DNA of 64,000 bases. Source: Sphingomonas gei (lineage in GTDB: Bacteria > Pseudomonadota > Alphaproteobacteria > Sphingomonadales > Sphingomonadaceae). Positions within the stretch are counted from its first letter, which is position 1. Each line of letters opens with the position of its first letter. Positions 19,262 through 28,135 of the stretch are shown piece after piece. The position numbers were made by a program, and so were the translations under genes. The notes below the pieces were generated by a model. The model was not told the origin of the DNA. It did not search any database and was given only the letters and a program-made list of their open reading frames with translations. The DNA lies in contig NZ_SRXT01000007.1 in the NCBI RefSeq assembly GCF_004792685.1, positions 124,001 to 188,000 of the forward strand. The letters are read 5' to 3'.

Positions 19262-20725
19262 TCACCCCTTCGGCTTGCGCAGCCTTCGGAACAGGCCGGG
19301 GCCGGCGATCGGCTCGAACAGGTCCTCCGGATTTTCGGGGTCGAGGACCTCGTGGTCGGCGAGCCATGCGGTGACCCCCTCGAGGTCGGGGACTTCATAG
19401 GGCCGCAGCGTCTTGCCGCCGCGCTGGCGGAGGCGCTCGACCGCGGCGATCAGCGATTCGCTCTCGATCGCTTCGGCGACTTCCTCGGGCGTGCAATCGA
19501 GATGCTCTGCCAGCAAGCCGTTGCGGATCGAGGCGATATGGCTGCGATTCGACTCGTCCGCCGGCCCCGCCTCGATCGTCACGTCGCATTCGGTGTCGAG
19601 CCGCAGCGAGCGGTTGTTGAAGTTGGACGAGCCGACGCGCAGCACCATGTCGTCCACCACCAGCACCTTGGCATGGACATAGATCGGCGCGCCGCCGGCG
19701 GTGAACGGGTGATAGATTCGCAGCCGGCCATATTTGTCGCGTTTGCGTAGCGCCTCGACCAGCCGGGCGCGGGCCGTGTCCATCGCCACCTGCTCTAGCC
19801 AGCCATCGGCCGCCAGCGGATTGACGATCAGTATCTCCGGGCCGTCTGCCTCGTCGAGCCGCCGCGCGATCGCCTCGGCGATGCGGCGCGAGGCGAAATA
19901 CTGGCTCTCGGCATAGATCGTCCGCTCGGCACGCGCGATCAGGTCGAGATAGAGCTGCTCGATCTCGTGGACCGCCTCGACGCCCTTCATCTCGGGCTGG
20001 GTGCGCGAGATCGCGGCGGGCACGTCGGTGAAATGCGGGGTCAGGATTTCGGGCCAGCACGCGTCGCGCGCGGGCGGCGGGGCGATCGGCCTGCCGCCGG
20101 CCAGCTCCCAGCGCTCGCGGCACAGGTCGCCCAGCACCGCCGCGACGGGCCCCTGCAGCGCCGTGGAAGCGTCGTGCCAGGGCATGTAGGCGGCTCCGCC
20201 GGGGTCGACGCGACCGGGCTCGTCGTCGCGGTGGCCGCGGGTGTCCCAGCGCTTGTTGGTCATGTCGATGCCCCCGCAGAAAGCGAGGCAATCGTCGATC
20301 ACGACGATCTTCTGGTGGTGCGACGCGCCTGGCGGGTGGGTACTGTCGAGCATGGGATGGATGCGGGGATGGAGCATCCAGCGCGCCGTCGTGCTCAGGG
20401 TCTTGGGCCGCAAATAGGTCTTCAGCGCACCGACATCCCAGCGCAGCAGATAGATTTCGAGTTCGGGATTGCGCTTCGCCAGCCAGGTGATGAACGGCCC
20501 GACCTGCTCGGGGGCGTCGGGCGCTTCGTCAGACGGCTCCGCCAGCTCGATCCGGGCGTCGAAGTCCCAGCCGATCAGCAGGATCTGGCGTTTCGCCAGC
20601 AGCATCGCGTCGCGCGCGGCGCGGAAATAATCCTCGGCGTCGACGATCACCGAGACGCGAATCGCCTGCTCGACGCGCCACGCATTACGGCCGGGGCGGA
20701 CGACCTTGCCCTTGTCGGCGGTCAC
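19262..20725 (-). CDS. Phospholipase D / cardiolipin synthase family protein
   Basis: A 487-residue PLD-superfamily enzyme with two HxK(x)4D-type motifs: HHQKIVVIDDCLAFCGGID and HAKVLVVDDMVLRVGSSN. Two such motifs form one active site that transfers phosphatidyl groups. It lacks the N-terminal membrane helices of classical Cls and is longer at the C-terminus, so it may be a ClsC-like or phospholipase-type enzyme. The GTG start overlaps the arsC stop (GTGA), suggesting coupling. Confidence 0.87.
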   Translation of the reverse strand: MTADKGKVVRPGRNAWRVEQAIRVSVIVDAEDYFRAARDAMLLAKRQILLIGWDFDARIELAEPSDEAPDAPEQVGPFITWLAKRNPELEIYLLRWDVGALKTYLRPKTLSTTARWMLHPRIHPMLDSTHPPGASHHQKIVVIDDCLAFCGGIDMTNKRWDTRGHRDDEPGRVDPGGAAYMPWHDASTALQGPVAAVLGDLCRERWELAGGRPIAPPPARDACWPEILTPHFTDVPAAISRTQPEMKGVEAVHEIEQLYLDLIARAERTIYAESQYFASRRIAEAIARRLDEADGPEILIVNPLAADGWLEQVAMDTARARLVEALRKRDKYGRLRIYHPFTAGGAPIYVHAKVLVVDDMVLRVGSSNFNNRSLRLDTECDVTIEAGPADESNRSHIASIRNGLLAEHLDCTPEEVAEAIESESLIAAVERLRQRGGKTLRPYEVPDLEGVTAWLADHEVLDPENPEDLFEPIAGPGLFRRLRKPKG

Positions 20726-21057
20726 AGGATTTCGCGCACCTTCTCGGGCGGGCGGCCGAGGCGGACGCCCTTTTCGGTCTCGACCAGCGGGCGTTCGATC
20801 AGCAGCGGATCGACCATCATCGCGTCGAGGATGGTATCGCCGTCGGCGGACTTGAGCGGCTTGGCGCCATCCTCTGCGATCCGCAGCCCCGCGCGCGGGC
20901 TGATGCCGGCGCGGGCATAGAGCTCGGCAAGCTTCGCGCGCGAGGGCGGAGTCTTGAGATATTCAACGATCTCGACCTCGGCGCCGGCCTCCTGCAGAAT
21001 CGCCAGCGCCTCGCGCGATTTCGAGCAGCGCGGATTGTGGTAGATCGTGGCTTTCAT
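20722..21057 (-). CDS. arsC: Arsenate reductase (glutaredoxin type)
   Basis: A 111-residue ArsC: reduces arsenate to arsenite with glutathione and glutaredoxin. The active-site cysteine is Cys11 in YHNPRCSKSREAL, and the substrate-binding region LIERPLVETEKGVRLGRP is complete. There is no arsB, arsR or acr3 beside it; instead it is coupled to the phospholipase-D-type gene. Lone arsC genes are common and need not signify strong arsenic resistance. Confidence 0.92.
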   Translation of the reverse strand: MKATIYHNPRCSKSREALAILQEAGAEVEIVEYLKTPPSRAKLAELYARAGISPRAGLRIAEDGAKPLKSADGDTILDAMMVDPLLIERPLVETEKGVRLGRPPEKVREIL

Positions 21058-21065
21058 TCACCCAT

Positions 21066-21146
21066 CCGTTCGTGCTGAGCTTGTCGAAGCACGGTGCTTG
21101 ACCGGTGCCGGAGGAAAGCGCCCTTCGACACGCTCAGGGCGAACGG
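21066..21146. repeat. Extragenic palindrome, CTGAGCTTGTCGAAG family, copy 1
   Basis: Arms CCGTTCGTGCTGAGCTTGTC (21066-21085) and the inverse ending CAGGGCGAACGG (to 21146) flank about 30 bp. Further copies are at 23536 and 32904. This palindrome type is frequent between genes in sphingomonads. Confidence 0.85.
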
Positions 21147-21151
21147 TCGAG

Positions 21152-22507
21152 CTATTGCGCGTCCTGCTTCGCCAGCCATTCCTCGAGCCACTTGATCGTA
21201 TATGCCCCCGCCTGGAACTCGGGATCGTCGAGCAGTGCCTGATGAAGCGGGATCGTGGTCTTCATCCCCTCGATCACGAATTCCTCGAGCGCACGGCGCA
21301 GCCGCATCAGGCAGCGTTCGCGCGTCGAGCCATAGACGATCAGCTTGGCGATCATGCTGTCGTAATAAGGCGGCACCTTGTAGCCGGTGTAGAGCCCGCT
21401 ATCGACGCGGACGTGCATCCCGCCCGGCGCGTGGAACTGCTTCACCGTGCCCGGCGAAGGCGCGAAGGTGCGCGGATCCTCGGCATTGATCCGGCATTCG
21501 ATCGCATGGCCGTGGAACTGAATCTTGTCCTGCGTGCACGACAGGCCATGCCCCTCGGCGACGCGGATCTGCTCGCGGACGAGATCGAGCCCGGTGATCA
21601 TCTCGGTCACCGGATGCTCGACCTGGAGCCGGGTGTTCATCTCGATGAAGTAGAACTCGCCATTCTCCCACAGGAACTCGATCGTCCCCGCGCCGCGATA
21701 GGCCATATCGGCCATCGCCTTGGCACAGACGCCACCGATCCGCGCGCGATCGGCCTCGCCGAGCACGGGGGAGGGGGCTTCCTCGAGCACCTTCTGGTGG
21801 CGGCGCTGGAGCGAGCAGTCGCGCTCGCCGAGATGGACGGCATTGCCGTTGCCGTCGCCGAACACCTGGATCTCGATATGGCGCGGATTGCCGAGATATT
21901 TTTCGAGATAGACGGTGGCGTCGCCGAACGCGGCCTTCGCCTCGCTGCCCGCCTGCTGCATCAAGGTTTCGAGCTGGTCCTCGGAGGTGCACACCTTCAT
22001 GCCGCGCCCGCCGCCGCCCGATGCCGCCTTGATGATCACCGGGTAGCCGGCTTTCGCGGCGATGATCTTGGCTTCGGCGAGGTCGCTGATCGCACCGTCC
22101 GAGCCGGGGACGAGCGGCAGGCCGAGCGCGCCCGCGGTGCGCTTGGCTTCGATCTTGTCGCCCATCGTGCGGATATGCTCGGGCTTGGGCCCGACGAAGA
22201 TGATCCCGTGCGCCTCGACGATCTCGGCGAACTGGGCGTTCTCCGAGAGGAAGCCATAGCCCGGGTGGATCGCGTCCGCGCCCGAGATCTCGGCTGCCGA
22301 GATGATGTTGGGGATGTTGAGATAGCTCTCGGTCGCGCTCGGCGGCCCGATGCAGATCGCCTCGTCGGCAAGCCGCACGTGCATCGCGTCGCTGTCGGCG
22401 GTCGAGTGCACCGCGACGGTCTTGATCCCCATCTCGTGGCAGGCACGGTGGATGCGCAGCGCGATCTCGCCGCGATTGGCGATCAGCAGCTTCTTGATTT
22501 CGGCCAT
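21152..22507 (-). CDS. accC: Acetyl-CoA carboxylase, biotin carboxylase subunit
   Basis: Carboxylates biotin on AccB with ATP and bicarbonate, the first half-reaction to malonyl-CoA for fatty acid synthesis. The 451-residue protein has the N-terminal LIANRGEIALRIHRAC, the ATP-grasp glycine loop KAASGGGGRGMKVC and the catalytic FIEMNTRLQVEHPVTE. It follows accB by two bases on the minus strand in the operon aroQ-accB-accC. Confidence 0.98.
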   Translation of the reverse strand: MAEIKKLLIANRGEIALRIHRACHEMGIKTVAVHSTADSDAMHVRLADEAICIGPPSATESYLNIPNIISAAEISGADAIHPGYGFLSENAQFAEIVEAHGIIFVGPKPEHIRTMGDKIEAKRTAGALGLPLVPGSDGAISDLAEAKIIAAKAGYPVIIKAASGGGGRGMKVCTSEDQLETLMQQAGSEAKAAFGDATVYLEKYLGNPRHIEIQVFGDGNGNAVHLGERDCSLQRRHQKVLEEAPSPVLGEADRARIGGVCAKAMADMAYRGAGTIEFLWENGEFYFIEMNTRLQVEHPVTEMITGLDLVREQIRVAEGHGLSCTQDKIQFHGHAIECRINAEDPRTFAPSPGTVKQFHAPGGMHVRVDSGLYTGYKVPPYYDSMIAKLIVYGSTRERCLMRLRRALEEFVIEGMKTTIPLHQALLDDPEFQAGAYTIKWLEEWLAKQDAQ

Positions 22508-22509
22508 GC

Positions 22510-22983
22510 TTACTCGACGACCACGAGCGGCTGGTCGAACTCGACCGGCTGGCCGTTCTCGATGAGGATCGCCTTGACCGTTCCGGCGGCGGGGGCCTGG
22601 ATGGCGTTCATCACCTTCATCGCCTCGATGATCAGCAGCGTGTCGCCGGCAGCAACCTTGTCGCCCACCGTTATGAAGCTCTTCGCCTCCGGATTGGGCT
22701 TGAGATAGGCTGTGCCGACCATCGGCGACTTGACTGCGTTCGCCGCGGCGGCGGGCGCAGAGGCCCCGACTTCGGCGGCGGCAGGCGCGGAAGCGACGGG
22801 CGCGGTCGCCGGTGCGGCATATTGCATTGCCGGCGCGACCGTCACGGTCCGCGCGACGCGCACGCGGCGTTCACCGTCCTCGACTTCGATTTCGGTAAGC
22901 TGTGTCTCGTCGAGCACGGCGGCGAGCTGGCGGACCAGCTCGATATCGACGTGCATCGCCCCTTGTTTGGTATCTTCGGCCAT
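22510..22983 (-). CDS. accB: Biotin carboxyl carrier protein of acetyl-CoA carboxylase
   Basis: A 157-residue carrier: the C-terminal lipoyl-like domain holds the biotinylation motif EAMKVMN, whose lysine receives biotin, after a flexible Ala/Pro-rich linker (residues about 50-80). The N-terminal part HVDIELVRQLAAVLDETQL is typical of AccB. The gene lies between aroQ and accC and is almost contiguous with accC. Confidence 0.97.
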   Translation of the reverse strand: MAEDTKQGAMHVDIELVRQLAAVLDETQLTEIEVEDGERRVRVARTVTVAPAMQYAAPATAPVASAPAAAEVGASAPAAAANAVKSPMVGTAYLKPNPEAKSFITVGDKVAAGDTLLIIEAMKVMNAIQAPAAGTVKAILIENGQPVEFDQPLVVVE

Positions 22984-23018
22984 TGCGACCCTTTTATCCG
23001 ATGAAACGCGGGCTCATG

Positions 23019-23453
23019 TCAGAGACGCGCCGCGGCTTCAAGCGCAAGCATGTACGAGAGCGCGCCGAAGCCGGCGATGGTTCCGCGTGCGGCACGGCCG
23101 ACATAGCTGATGTGCCGGAAGTCCTCGCGCGCATGCGGGTTGGAAAGATGGACCTCGATCACCGGCGTCGTGATGCTCTTGACGGCATCGTGCAACGCGA
23201 TCGAGCTGTGCGTGTACCCGCCCGGATTGAGGAGCACTGCCCTCGCGCCCCGGGCCTGCGCTTCGTGCAGCCAGTCGATGAGGTGGCCCTCATGGTTCGA
23301 CTGGCGCATGTCGATGACCAGATCGAGTTCTCTCGCCCGGTCCTCGAGGTCGCCCGCGATATCGTCCAGCGTCGCCGAGCCGTAGATCTCCGGCTCGCGC
23401 AGCCCCAGCAGGTTGAGGTTGGGGCCGTTGAGGACGTAGATCGTATCGGCCAA
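23019..23453 (-). CDS. aroQ: 3-dehydroquinate dehydratase, type II
   Basis: Third step of the shikimate pathway, dehydrating 3-dehydroquinate. The 144-residue protein has the type II signatures NGPNLNLLG at 8-16, the flexible lid that follows, and NPGGYTHSS. It is first in the operon with accB and accC, a frequent arrangement, and divergent from the thiS-thiG gene. Confidence 0.97.
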   Translation of the reverse strand: MADTIYVLNGPNLNLLGLREPEIYGSATLDDIAGDLEDRARELDLVIDMRQSNHEGHLIDWLHEAQARGARAVLLNPGGYTHSSIALHDAVKSITTPVIEVHLSNPHAREDFRHISYVGRAARGTIAGFGALSYMLALEAAARL

Positions 23454-23535
23454 GCCGGTGCCTTTCGGTTGCGGGTCTGCCCATCGCCTCTATATGACGC
23501 AGCGTCAGCGATCAAATCGGGCTGCTGATCCTTTC

Positions 23536-23627
23536 CCGTTCGCCCTAAGCTTGTCGAAGGGCCGCTCTTCTTCCTTCGTGGCGGCGGAAGAAAAGAACGG
23601 GGCTTCGACAAGCTCAGCCCGAACGGA
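23536..23627. repeat. Extragenic palindrome, CTGAGCTTGTCGAAG family, copy 2
   Basis: Arms at 23536-23560 and 23602-23626 are inverted copies of CCGTTCGCCCTAAGCTTGTC. The right arm ends inside the ribosome-binding site GGAGG (23625-23629) of the thiS-thiG gene, so a transcript that begins upstream would fold the site against the left arm. Confidence 0.85.
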
Positions 23628-23637
23628 GGTTAAGCGC

Positions 23638-24642
23638 GTGCACACCGACGGTACCGTCAGCATAGTCGTCAACGGCGAGCACAAGCGCGTCGCGGCGGGC
23701 CTCACCATCATTCAGCTCGCGGAACAGCTCGGGCTGGTGCCCGAGAAGATCGCAGTCGAGCGCAACTTGGAAGTGGTGCCGCGTTCGACCTTGGGCGAAG
23801 TCCTGGTCAAGGACGGCGACGAGCTCGAGATCGTCCACTTCGTCGGCGGCGGCGATCATGTCCGCCCGATCGCGGACGACAGCTGGAGCGTCGCGGGGCG
23901 GACCTTCCGCTCGCGGCTGATCGTCGGCACCGGCAAGTACAAGGATTTCGAGCAGAACGCCGCGGCGGTGGCGGCATCGGGCGCCGAGATCGTCACCGTG
24001 GCGGTGCGCCGGGTGAATGTCAGCGATCCCAATGCGCCGATGCTCACCGATTATATCGACCCGAAGAAGATCACCTATCTCCCCAACACCGCGGGCTGCT
24101 TCGATGCCGAGAGCGCGATCCGCACGCTGCGGCTGGCGCGCGAGGCTGGGGGCTGGGACCTGGTCAAGCTCGAAGTGCTCGGCGAGGCGCGGACGCTCTA
24201 CCCGGACATGGTCGAGACTTTGCGCGCGACCGAGATCCTCGCCAAGGAGGGCTTCAAGCCGATGGTCTATTGTGTCGACGATCCGATCGCGGCGAAGCGG
24301 CTCGAGGATGTCGGCGCAGTCGCGATCATGCCGCTGGGCGCGCCGATCGGCTCGGGGCTCGGCATCCAGAACCGGGTGACGATCCGGCTGATCGTCGAAG
24401 GCGCCAAGGTGCCGGTGCTGGTCGATGCCGGCGTGGGCTCGGCCTCGGATGCGGCGGTGGCGATGGAACTCGGCTGCGATGGCGTGCTCATGAACACCGC
24501 GATCGCCGAGGCAAAGGACCCGATCCTGATGGCTGCGGCGATGAAGGCCGCGGTCGAGGCGGGTCGATTGTCGTACCGCGCGGGACGGATGGCCAAGCGG
24601 CGTTATGCCGATCCGAGCAGCCCGCTCGCGGGGCTGATCTAA
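23638..24642 (+). CDS. thiG: Fused sulfur carrier ThiS and thiazole synthase ThiG
   Basis: A 334-residue fusion of two thiamin enzymes. Residues 1-72 are ThiS (ubiquitin fold, ending IVHFVGGG at 65-72); from about 82 it is ThiG, which builds the thiazole phosphate from DXP, dehydroglycine and ThiS-carried sulfur, with Schiff-base lysine Lys177 (DLVKLEVLG) and C-terminal phosphate-binding loops. The start is GTG at 23638, set by GGAGG eight bases before; a longer frame upstream runs through the repeat. ThiS normally acts through a free C-terminal Gly-Gly, which is internal here. No TPP riboswitch is evident upstream. Confidence 0.95.
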   Translation: MHTDGTVSIVVNGEHKRVAAGLTIIQLAEQLGLVPEKIAVERNLEVVPRSTLGEVLVKDGDELEIVHFVGGGDHVRPIADDSWSVAGRTFRSRLIVGTGKYKDFEQNAAAVAASGAEIVTVAVRRVNVSDPNAPMLTDYIDPKKITYLPNTAGCFDAESAIRTLRLAREAGGWDLVKLEVLGEARTLYPDMVETLRATEILAKEGFKPMVYCVDDPIAAKRLEDVGAVAIMPLGAPIGSGLGIQNRVTIRLIVEGAKVPVLVDAGVGSASDAAVAMELGCDGVLMNTAIAEAKDPILMAAAMKAAVEAGRLSYRAGRMAKRRYADPSSPLAGLI

Positions 24643-24762
24643 GGTCTTGCAGTCGCGCGCGTGCGAAGGCGGGCGGCAGCGATGAACCCGGTTGCCGATC
24701 TGCCCGGTTGCTGACAGGCTGATGGCGCTACACTCGGATCACCATCTAGCTTGGAGCGGAGT

Positions 24763-25221
24763 ATGATCGGGCCATTCGCGTTTGCATTGCTGCTTGCCCC
24801 CGCTCCGGTTGGTGCCGACCCTGCGCCACCTGCACAGTCGAGCGCGGTTGCACTGGACAAGGAGTTAATCGACCTCTCGAGGCAAAAGTGGCTGTGGATG
24901 GCCGACAAGAACGTCGACGCACTGGCCAGACTGTTCGACGACAAGGCGATCTTCGTCCACATGAGCAGGACGATGACCAAGCCCGAGGAACTCGAGGTCA
25001 TCAAGGGCGGGAACATCGAGTATCGTCGAGCCGACATCAAGGAGATATCGGTGAGGTTTATCGGGGATACCGCCATCGTCCTCAGCCGGATCGATCTCCA
25101 CGCCATCGTCCGCGGGAACGTGGCCGATAATCCGTTCTCGGTAACCGAGACATATGTGAAGAAGGGCGGCGAGTGGAAGCTCGGCGCGCTCGCCTTTTCC
25201 CGGCTGGCCACACCGAACTGA
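24763..25221 (+). CDS. Secreted NTF2-like (DUF4440) protein
   Basis: A 152-residue protein with a signal peptide (MIGPFAFALLLAPAPVGADP) and a single SnoaL/NTF2-like domain: a helix with DKNVDALARLFDDKAIFVH, then beta strands ending WKLGALAFSRL. Such domains bind or isomerise small molecules; many DUF4440 proteins have no known role. The ATG at 24763 follows GGAG by six bases. It stands alone between thiG and a convergent methyltransferase gene. Confidence 0.8.
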   Translation: MIGPFAFALLLAPAPVGADPAPPAQSSAVALDKELIDLSRQKWLWMADKNVDALARLFDDKAIFVHMSRTMTKPEELEVIKGGNIEYRRADIKEISVRFIGDTAIVLSRIDLHAIVRGNVADNPFSVTETYVKKGGEWKLGALAFSRLATPN

Positions 25222-25285
25222 ATCACGCGTGGACGCGTTGGCCTGACTGTCCCTAACCTTTTGGGGGCGAGATGAGCGCGCCGGC

Positions 25286-25882
25286 TTACTGCGGTTTGCG
25301 CGCCAGCCAGACCGCCCTTCCCCCGGCAGTCGCATCGCGTGGCGCGAACGCCACTTCGAGCAGCCCGTATTCTGCGAACAGCGCGCGATATTCGGCCGGG
25401 GCGAGGCTGGCATAGTATAGTCCCTCGCCGAACTGGCACCCTATGACTTCGCCGCGCGCCGGTCCGGTGTTGAAGAGGAACGCTCCGCCCGGTGCCAGCC
25501 AGTGGGCCACCTTCACCACTATCTCGGCCTGCTCCTCCGAGCGCAGGTGAAAGACGCTGTCCCAGGCGACGACGCCATGGAAGTGCCCGTCGATCACGAC
25601 ATGGCGCATGTCGCCGCGGATCCACCTGTGCCGGCCGAATCGGGTTCGCGCGAGTGTGATCATGGCCTCGGATGCGTCGACGCCGGTCAATTCCCGGCCC
25701 TTGTCGATCAGATAGCGGGCGATCGGTTCGCCTGCGCCGCAGCCGAGGTCGAGCACATGGCCACCCTTCGGCACCCCCAGCAGGAAGCGATCGAGCCAGG
25801 CCTTTTCGACGAAGTTCTTGCGGCGTGCTTCGTCGAACGCATGGGCGTGGCGTTCATAATGCGCGGCAATCCGATCGGGCAT
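25286..25882 (-). CDS. Class I SAM-dependent methyltransferase
   Basis: A 198-residue methyltransferase with the SAM-binding motif VLDLGCGAGEP at 43-53 and the acidic motif II ELTGVDASEAMI. The C-terminal half (GLYYASLAPAEYRALFAEYGL) is typical of small-molecule methyltransferases. It is a single gene, and the substrate is unknown. Confidence 0.85.
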   Translation of the reverse strand: MPDRIAAHYERHAHAFDEARRKNFVEKAWLDRFLLGVPKGGHVLDLGCGAGEPIARYLIDKGRELTGVDASEAMITLARTRFGRHRWIRGDMRHVVIDGHFHGVVAWDSVFHLRSEEQAEIVVKVAHWLAPGGAFLFNTGPARGEVIGCQFGEGLYYASLAPAEYRALFAEYGLLEVAFAPRDATAGGRAVWLARKPQ

Positions 25883-25973
25883 CGCAGGAACCCCACCCGG
25901 CCATAACCGTTGTTAGGATGCACGCAAGACAGGGCGCATCATGCGCCGGTCCTAGAGCCAGGAGTTTGAAATC

Positions 25974-26144
25974 ATGGGTGAACTCACCGACAAGATCAAG
26001 GGCAACGTCAACGAGGCGGCCGGCAAGATCAAGCAGCAGAGCAGCGACCCCGAAACCCGCGACGAAGGCGCCGCGCAGGAGCTCAAGGGCAAGGGCCAGC
26101 AGCTGGCCGGCAAGGTCAAGGGCGCACTCGGCGACGATATCTGA
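25974..26144 (+). CDS. CsbD family stress protein
   Basis: A small gene of 56 codons, read by hand. The product starts MGELTDKIKGNVNEAAGKIK and ends KGKGQQLAGKVKGALGDDI, the repetitive lysine/glycine-rich amphipathic pattern of CsbD/YjbJ proteins. These are very abundant general-stress proteins of unclear mechanism. AGGAG lies upstream of the ATG. A hairpin at 26171 probably ends the transcript. Confidence 0.9.
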   Translation: MGELTDKIKGNVNEAAGKIKQQSSDPETRDEGAAQELKGKGQQLAGKVKGALGDDI

Positions 26145-26170
26145 CGCCGGCGATCGGTGCTAGAAGAGGA

Positions 26171-26194
26171 GGGCGGTCTCGCGAGAGGCCGCCC
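26171..26194. terminator. Hairpin between convergent genes
   Basis: GGGCGG and CCGCCC enclose the perfect inner palindrome TCTCGCGAGA (two-base bulge). The hairpin sits between the csbD-like gene and the convergent small gene at 26203, so it may serve both. It is followed by TTCGTCATTC rather than a strong T tract. Confidence 0.6.
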
Positions 26195-26202
26195 TTCGTC
26201 AT

Positions 26203-26442
26203 TCAATCGGGAACGTAGAACGACCAGAGCCCGCTTGGCAGCTTGCTCGCCGCGAACTGGACCGGGCGGGTCTTGGTGCCGACTTCGCAGATCATGTACG
26301 ACTGGGTCTGCACCGGTTCGAGCGGATTGGGCAGCGTCACGGTCCTGCTGTCGAGCCAGCGCCATTCCTGCTGCCACACTTTTACACCGGAAAGTGCGAG
26401 CTGATCGCCTTCCTTGCCGATGTGTGCCGTCTTCCAACTCAT
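26203..26442 (-). CDS. Conserved-looking 79-residue protein, unknown
   Basis: A small protein MSWKTAHIGKEGDQLALSG... of 79 residues. AGGAGAG seven bases before the ATG at 26442 fixes the start within a longer open frame. It is rich in aromatic residues and beta-type stretches (WQQEWRWLDSRTV, SYMICEVGTKTRPVQF) with no signal peptide. I do not recognise the family. It lies downstream of a TPP enzyme gene on the same strand, 40 bp away. Confidence 0.65.
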   Translation of the reverse strand: MSWKTAHIGKEGDQLALSGVKVWQQEWRWLDSRTVTLPNPLEPVQTQSYMICEVGTKTRPVQFAASKLPSGLWSFYVPD

Positions 26443-26482
26443 GCCACTCTCCTTGCCTCCATTATAGAGGCTTAAGAGCCGG

Positions 26483-28135
26483 TTAGCGCTCGCGGATCGC
26501 GGTGATCGTCGTTGCTGGCGAGATGAATTCCACGTCGGTCTTGAGGTGGAGCAGCCGTACTCCGGTTTCCGCCAGCGCACGGTCCAGCGCGGGCGCGAAT
26601 TGTTCGGTGCGCTCGACTGTCTCGGCCCAGCAGCCATAGGCGCGGCCGAGCGCGGCGAAGTCCGGATTGTGGAGCCTGGTGCCCGAAAGCCGCGCCGGAT
26701 ATTCGCGCTCCTGGTGCATGCGGATCGTGCCGTAGGCGCCGTTGTCGATCACCAGCACGATCATGTCGGCACCGTGCTGGATGGCGGTCGCGAGTTCCTG
26801 CCCGTTCATCATGAAGTCGCCGTCGCCGGCCAGCGCGACTACTTGCCGCTCGGGCGCGCGCAGCTTGGCGGCGACGGCGGCGGGGACGCCGTAACCCATC
26901 GCACCGGCGGTGGGGGCAAGCTGCGACGGTTGCGCGCTATACTGCCAATAGCGGTGCCACCAGCCCGAGAAATTGCCCGCGCCGTTGCAGATGATCGTGT
27001 CCGCCGGCATCGCCGCGCGCATCGCCGCGACGCACTGACCGAGATCGAGCGTAACGCCCTCACGCGGCTTGGGCGTGGACCATTCGAGCCATTCGGCATG
27101 GGCTTCGGTGGCGGCGGCGCCTTTGACCGCACCGATATTCGCGAGGCCGGCGGCACCGGCGAAGCTCGCCATATCGGCGCAGATCGCGACATCGGCGCGA
27201 TAGACCCGCCCGAGTTCGCCCGGATCGGGATGGACGTGGATCAGCGTCTGGCCCGGATGATCGGGGGTGATCAGCGTATAGCCGTCGGTGGTCGCCTCGC
27301 CGAGCCGCGCGCCGACCGCGAGGATCAGGTCCGCACCCTTGATCCGCGACACCAGCTTCGGGCTGGGACCATAACCGAGATTGCCGGCATAGACCGAGGA
27401 ACCGGCAGGCAGCGCGTCCTGCCGCCGGAACGCCGATGCCACCGGCAGGCCGATTCGCTCGGCAAATGCCGCGAACGCCGTGCCTGCCGCCGCGGTCCAC
27501 CCGGCGCCGCCGACGATCGCGATGGGGCGCTGCGCCTGCTCGATCAGCGCCGCCATTGCCTGCATCGCATGCCGGTCGGGCGCTTGGGTGATTCGCGGCA
27601 GCGGCGGGCGATCCGCTGTCTCGACTACATCGCGCAGCATGTCCTCGGGCAGCGCGATCACCACCGGCCCGGGCCGCCCGCTGGTCGCGACGTTCCAGGC
27701 CCGCGCGACATATTCGGGGATTCGCGCCGCATCCTCGATCCGCGTCGCCCATTTGGCGATCGGCCCGAAAAACGCCGGGAAGTCGACTTCCTGAAATCCC
27801 TCGCGGTCGCGCATGCCGCGGTCGACATCGCCGATGAACAACAGCATCGGCTGCGAATCCTGCATCGCGACATGCACGCCGATGCTGGCATTGGTCGCGC
27901 CAGGCCCGCGCGTCACGAAAGCGACGCCCGGCCGCCCGGTCATCGCCCCGTCGGCGCAGGCCATGAAGCCGACCCCGCCTTCCTGCCGGCAGGTGACCAG
28001 GTCGATCGCCGGCGTGTCGTGCAGCGCGTCGAGCACGGCGAGGAAGCTCTCGCCCGGCACATGGAAGATGCGGTCGCAGCCTTGTGCGACCAGATTGTCG
28101 ACGAGGATCCGGCCCCCGGTTCGTTTCGCGGTCAT
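26483..28135 (-). CDS. Thiamine pyrophosphate-dependent enzyme, acetolactate synthase-like
   Basis: A 550-residue protein of the IlvB/benzoylformate decarboxylase/oxalyl-CoA decarboxylase superfamily. It has the N-terminal pyrimidine-binding domain (HVPGESFLAVLDAL, conserved Glu in RQEGG), a central domain, and the TPP motif GDGDFMMNGQELATA followed by IDNGAYGTIRMHQ. There is no ilvN regulatory subunit beside it, so a catabolic carboligase or decarboxylase is more likely than branched-chain synthesis. It is divergent from the CoA-transferase operon. Confidence 0.85.
   Translation of the reverse strand: MTAKRTGGRILVDNLVAQGCDRIFHVPGESFLAVLDALHDTPAIDLVTCRQEGGVGFMACADGAMTGRPGVAFVTRGPGATNASIGVHVAMQDSQPMLLFIGDVDRGMRDREGFQEVDFPAFFGPIAKWATRIEDAARIPEYVARAWNVATSGRPGPVVIALPEDMLRDVVETADRPPLPRITQAPDRHAMQAMAALIEQAQRPIAIVGGAGWTAAAGTAFAAFAERIGLPVASAFRRQDALPAGSSVYAGNLGYGPSPKLVSRIKGADLILAVGARLGEATTDGYTLITPDHPGQTLIHVHPDPGELGRVYRADVAICADMASFAGAAGLANIGAVKGAAATEAHAEWLEWSTPKPREGVTLDLGQCVAAMRAAMPADTIICNGAGNFSGWWHRYWQYSAQPSQLAPTAGAMGYGVPAAVAAKLRAPERQVVALAGDGDFMMNGQELATAIQHGADMIVLVIDNGAYGTIRMHQEREYPARLSGTRLHNPDFAALGRAYGCWAETVERTEQFAPALDRALAETGVRLLHLKTDVEFISPATTITAIRER

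Noticed and set aside
20722..21057. Arsenic resistance island
   Set aside because: Only arsC is present; no arsR, arsB, acr3 or arsH nearby.
23454..23637. Possible TPP riboswitch before thiS-thiG
   Set aside because: The conserved CTGAGA core and companion helices are not visible; the gap is mostly filled by a dispersed palindrome.
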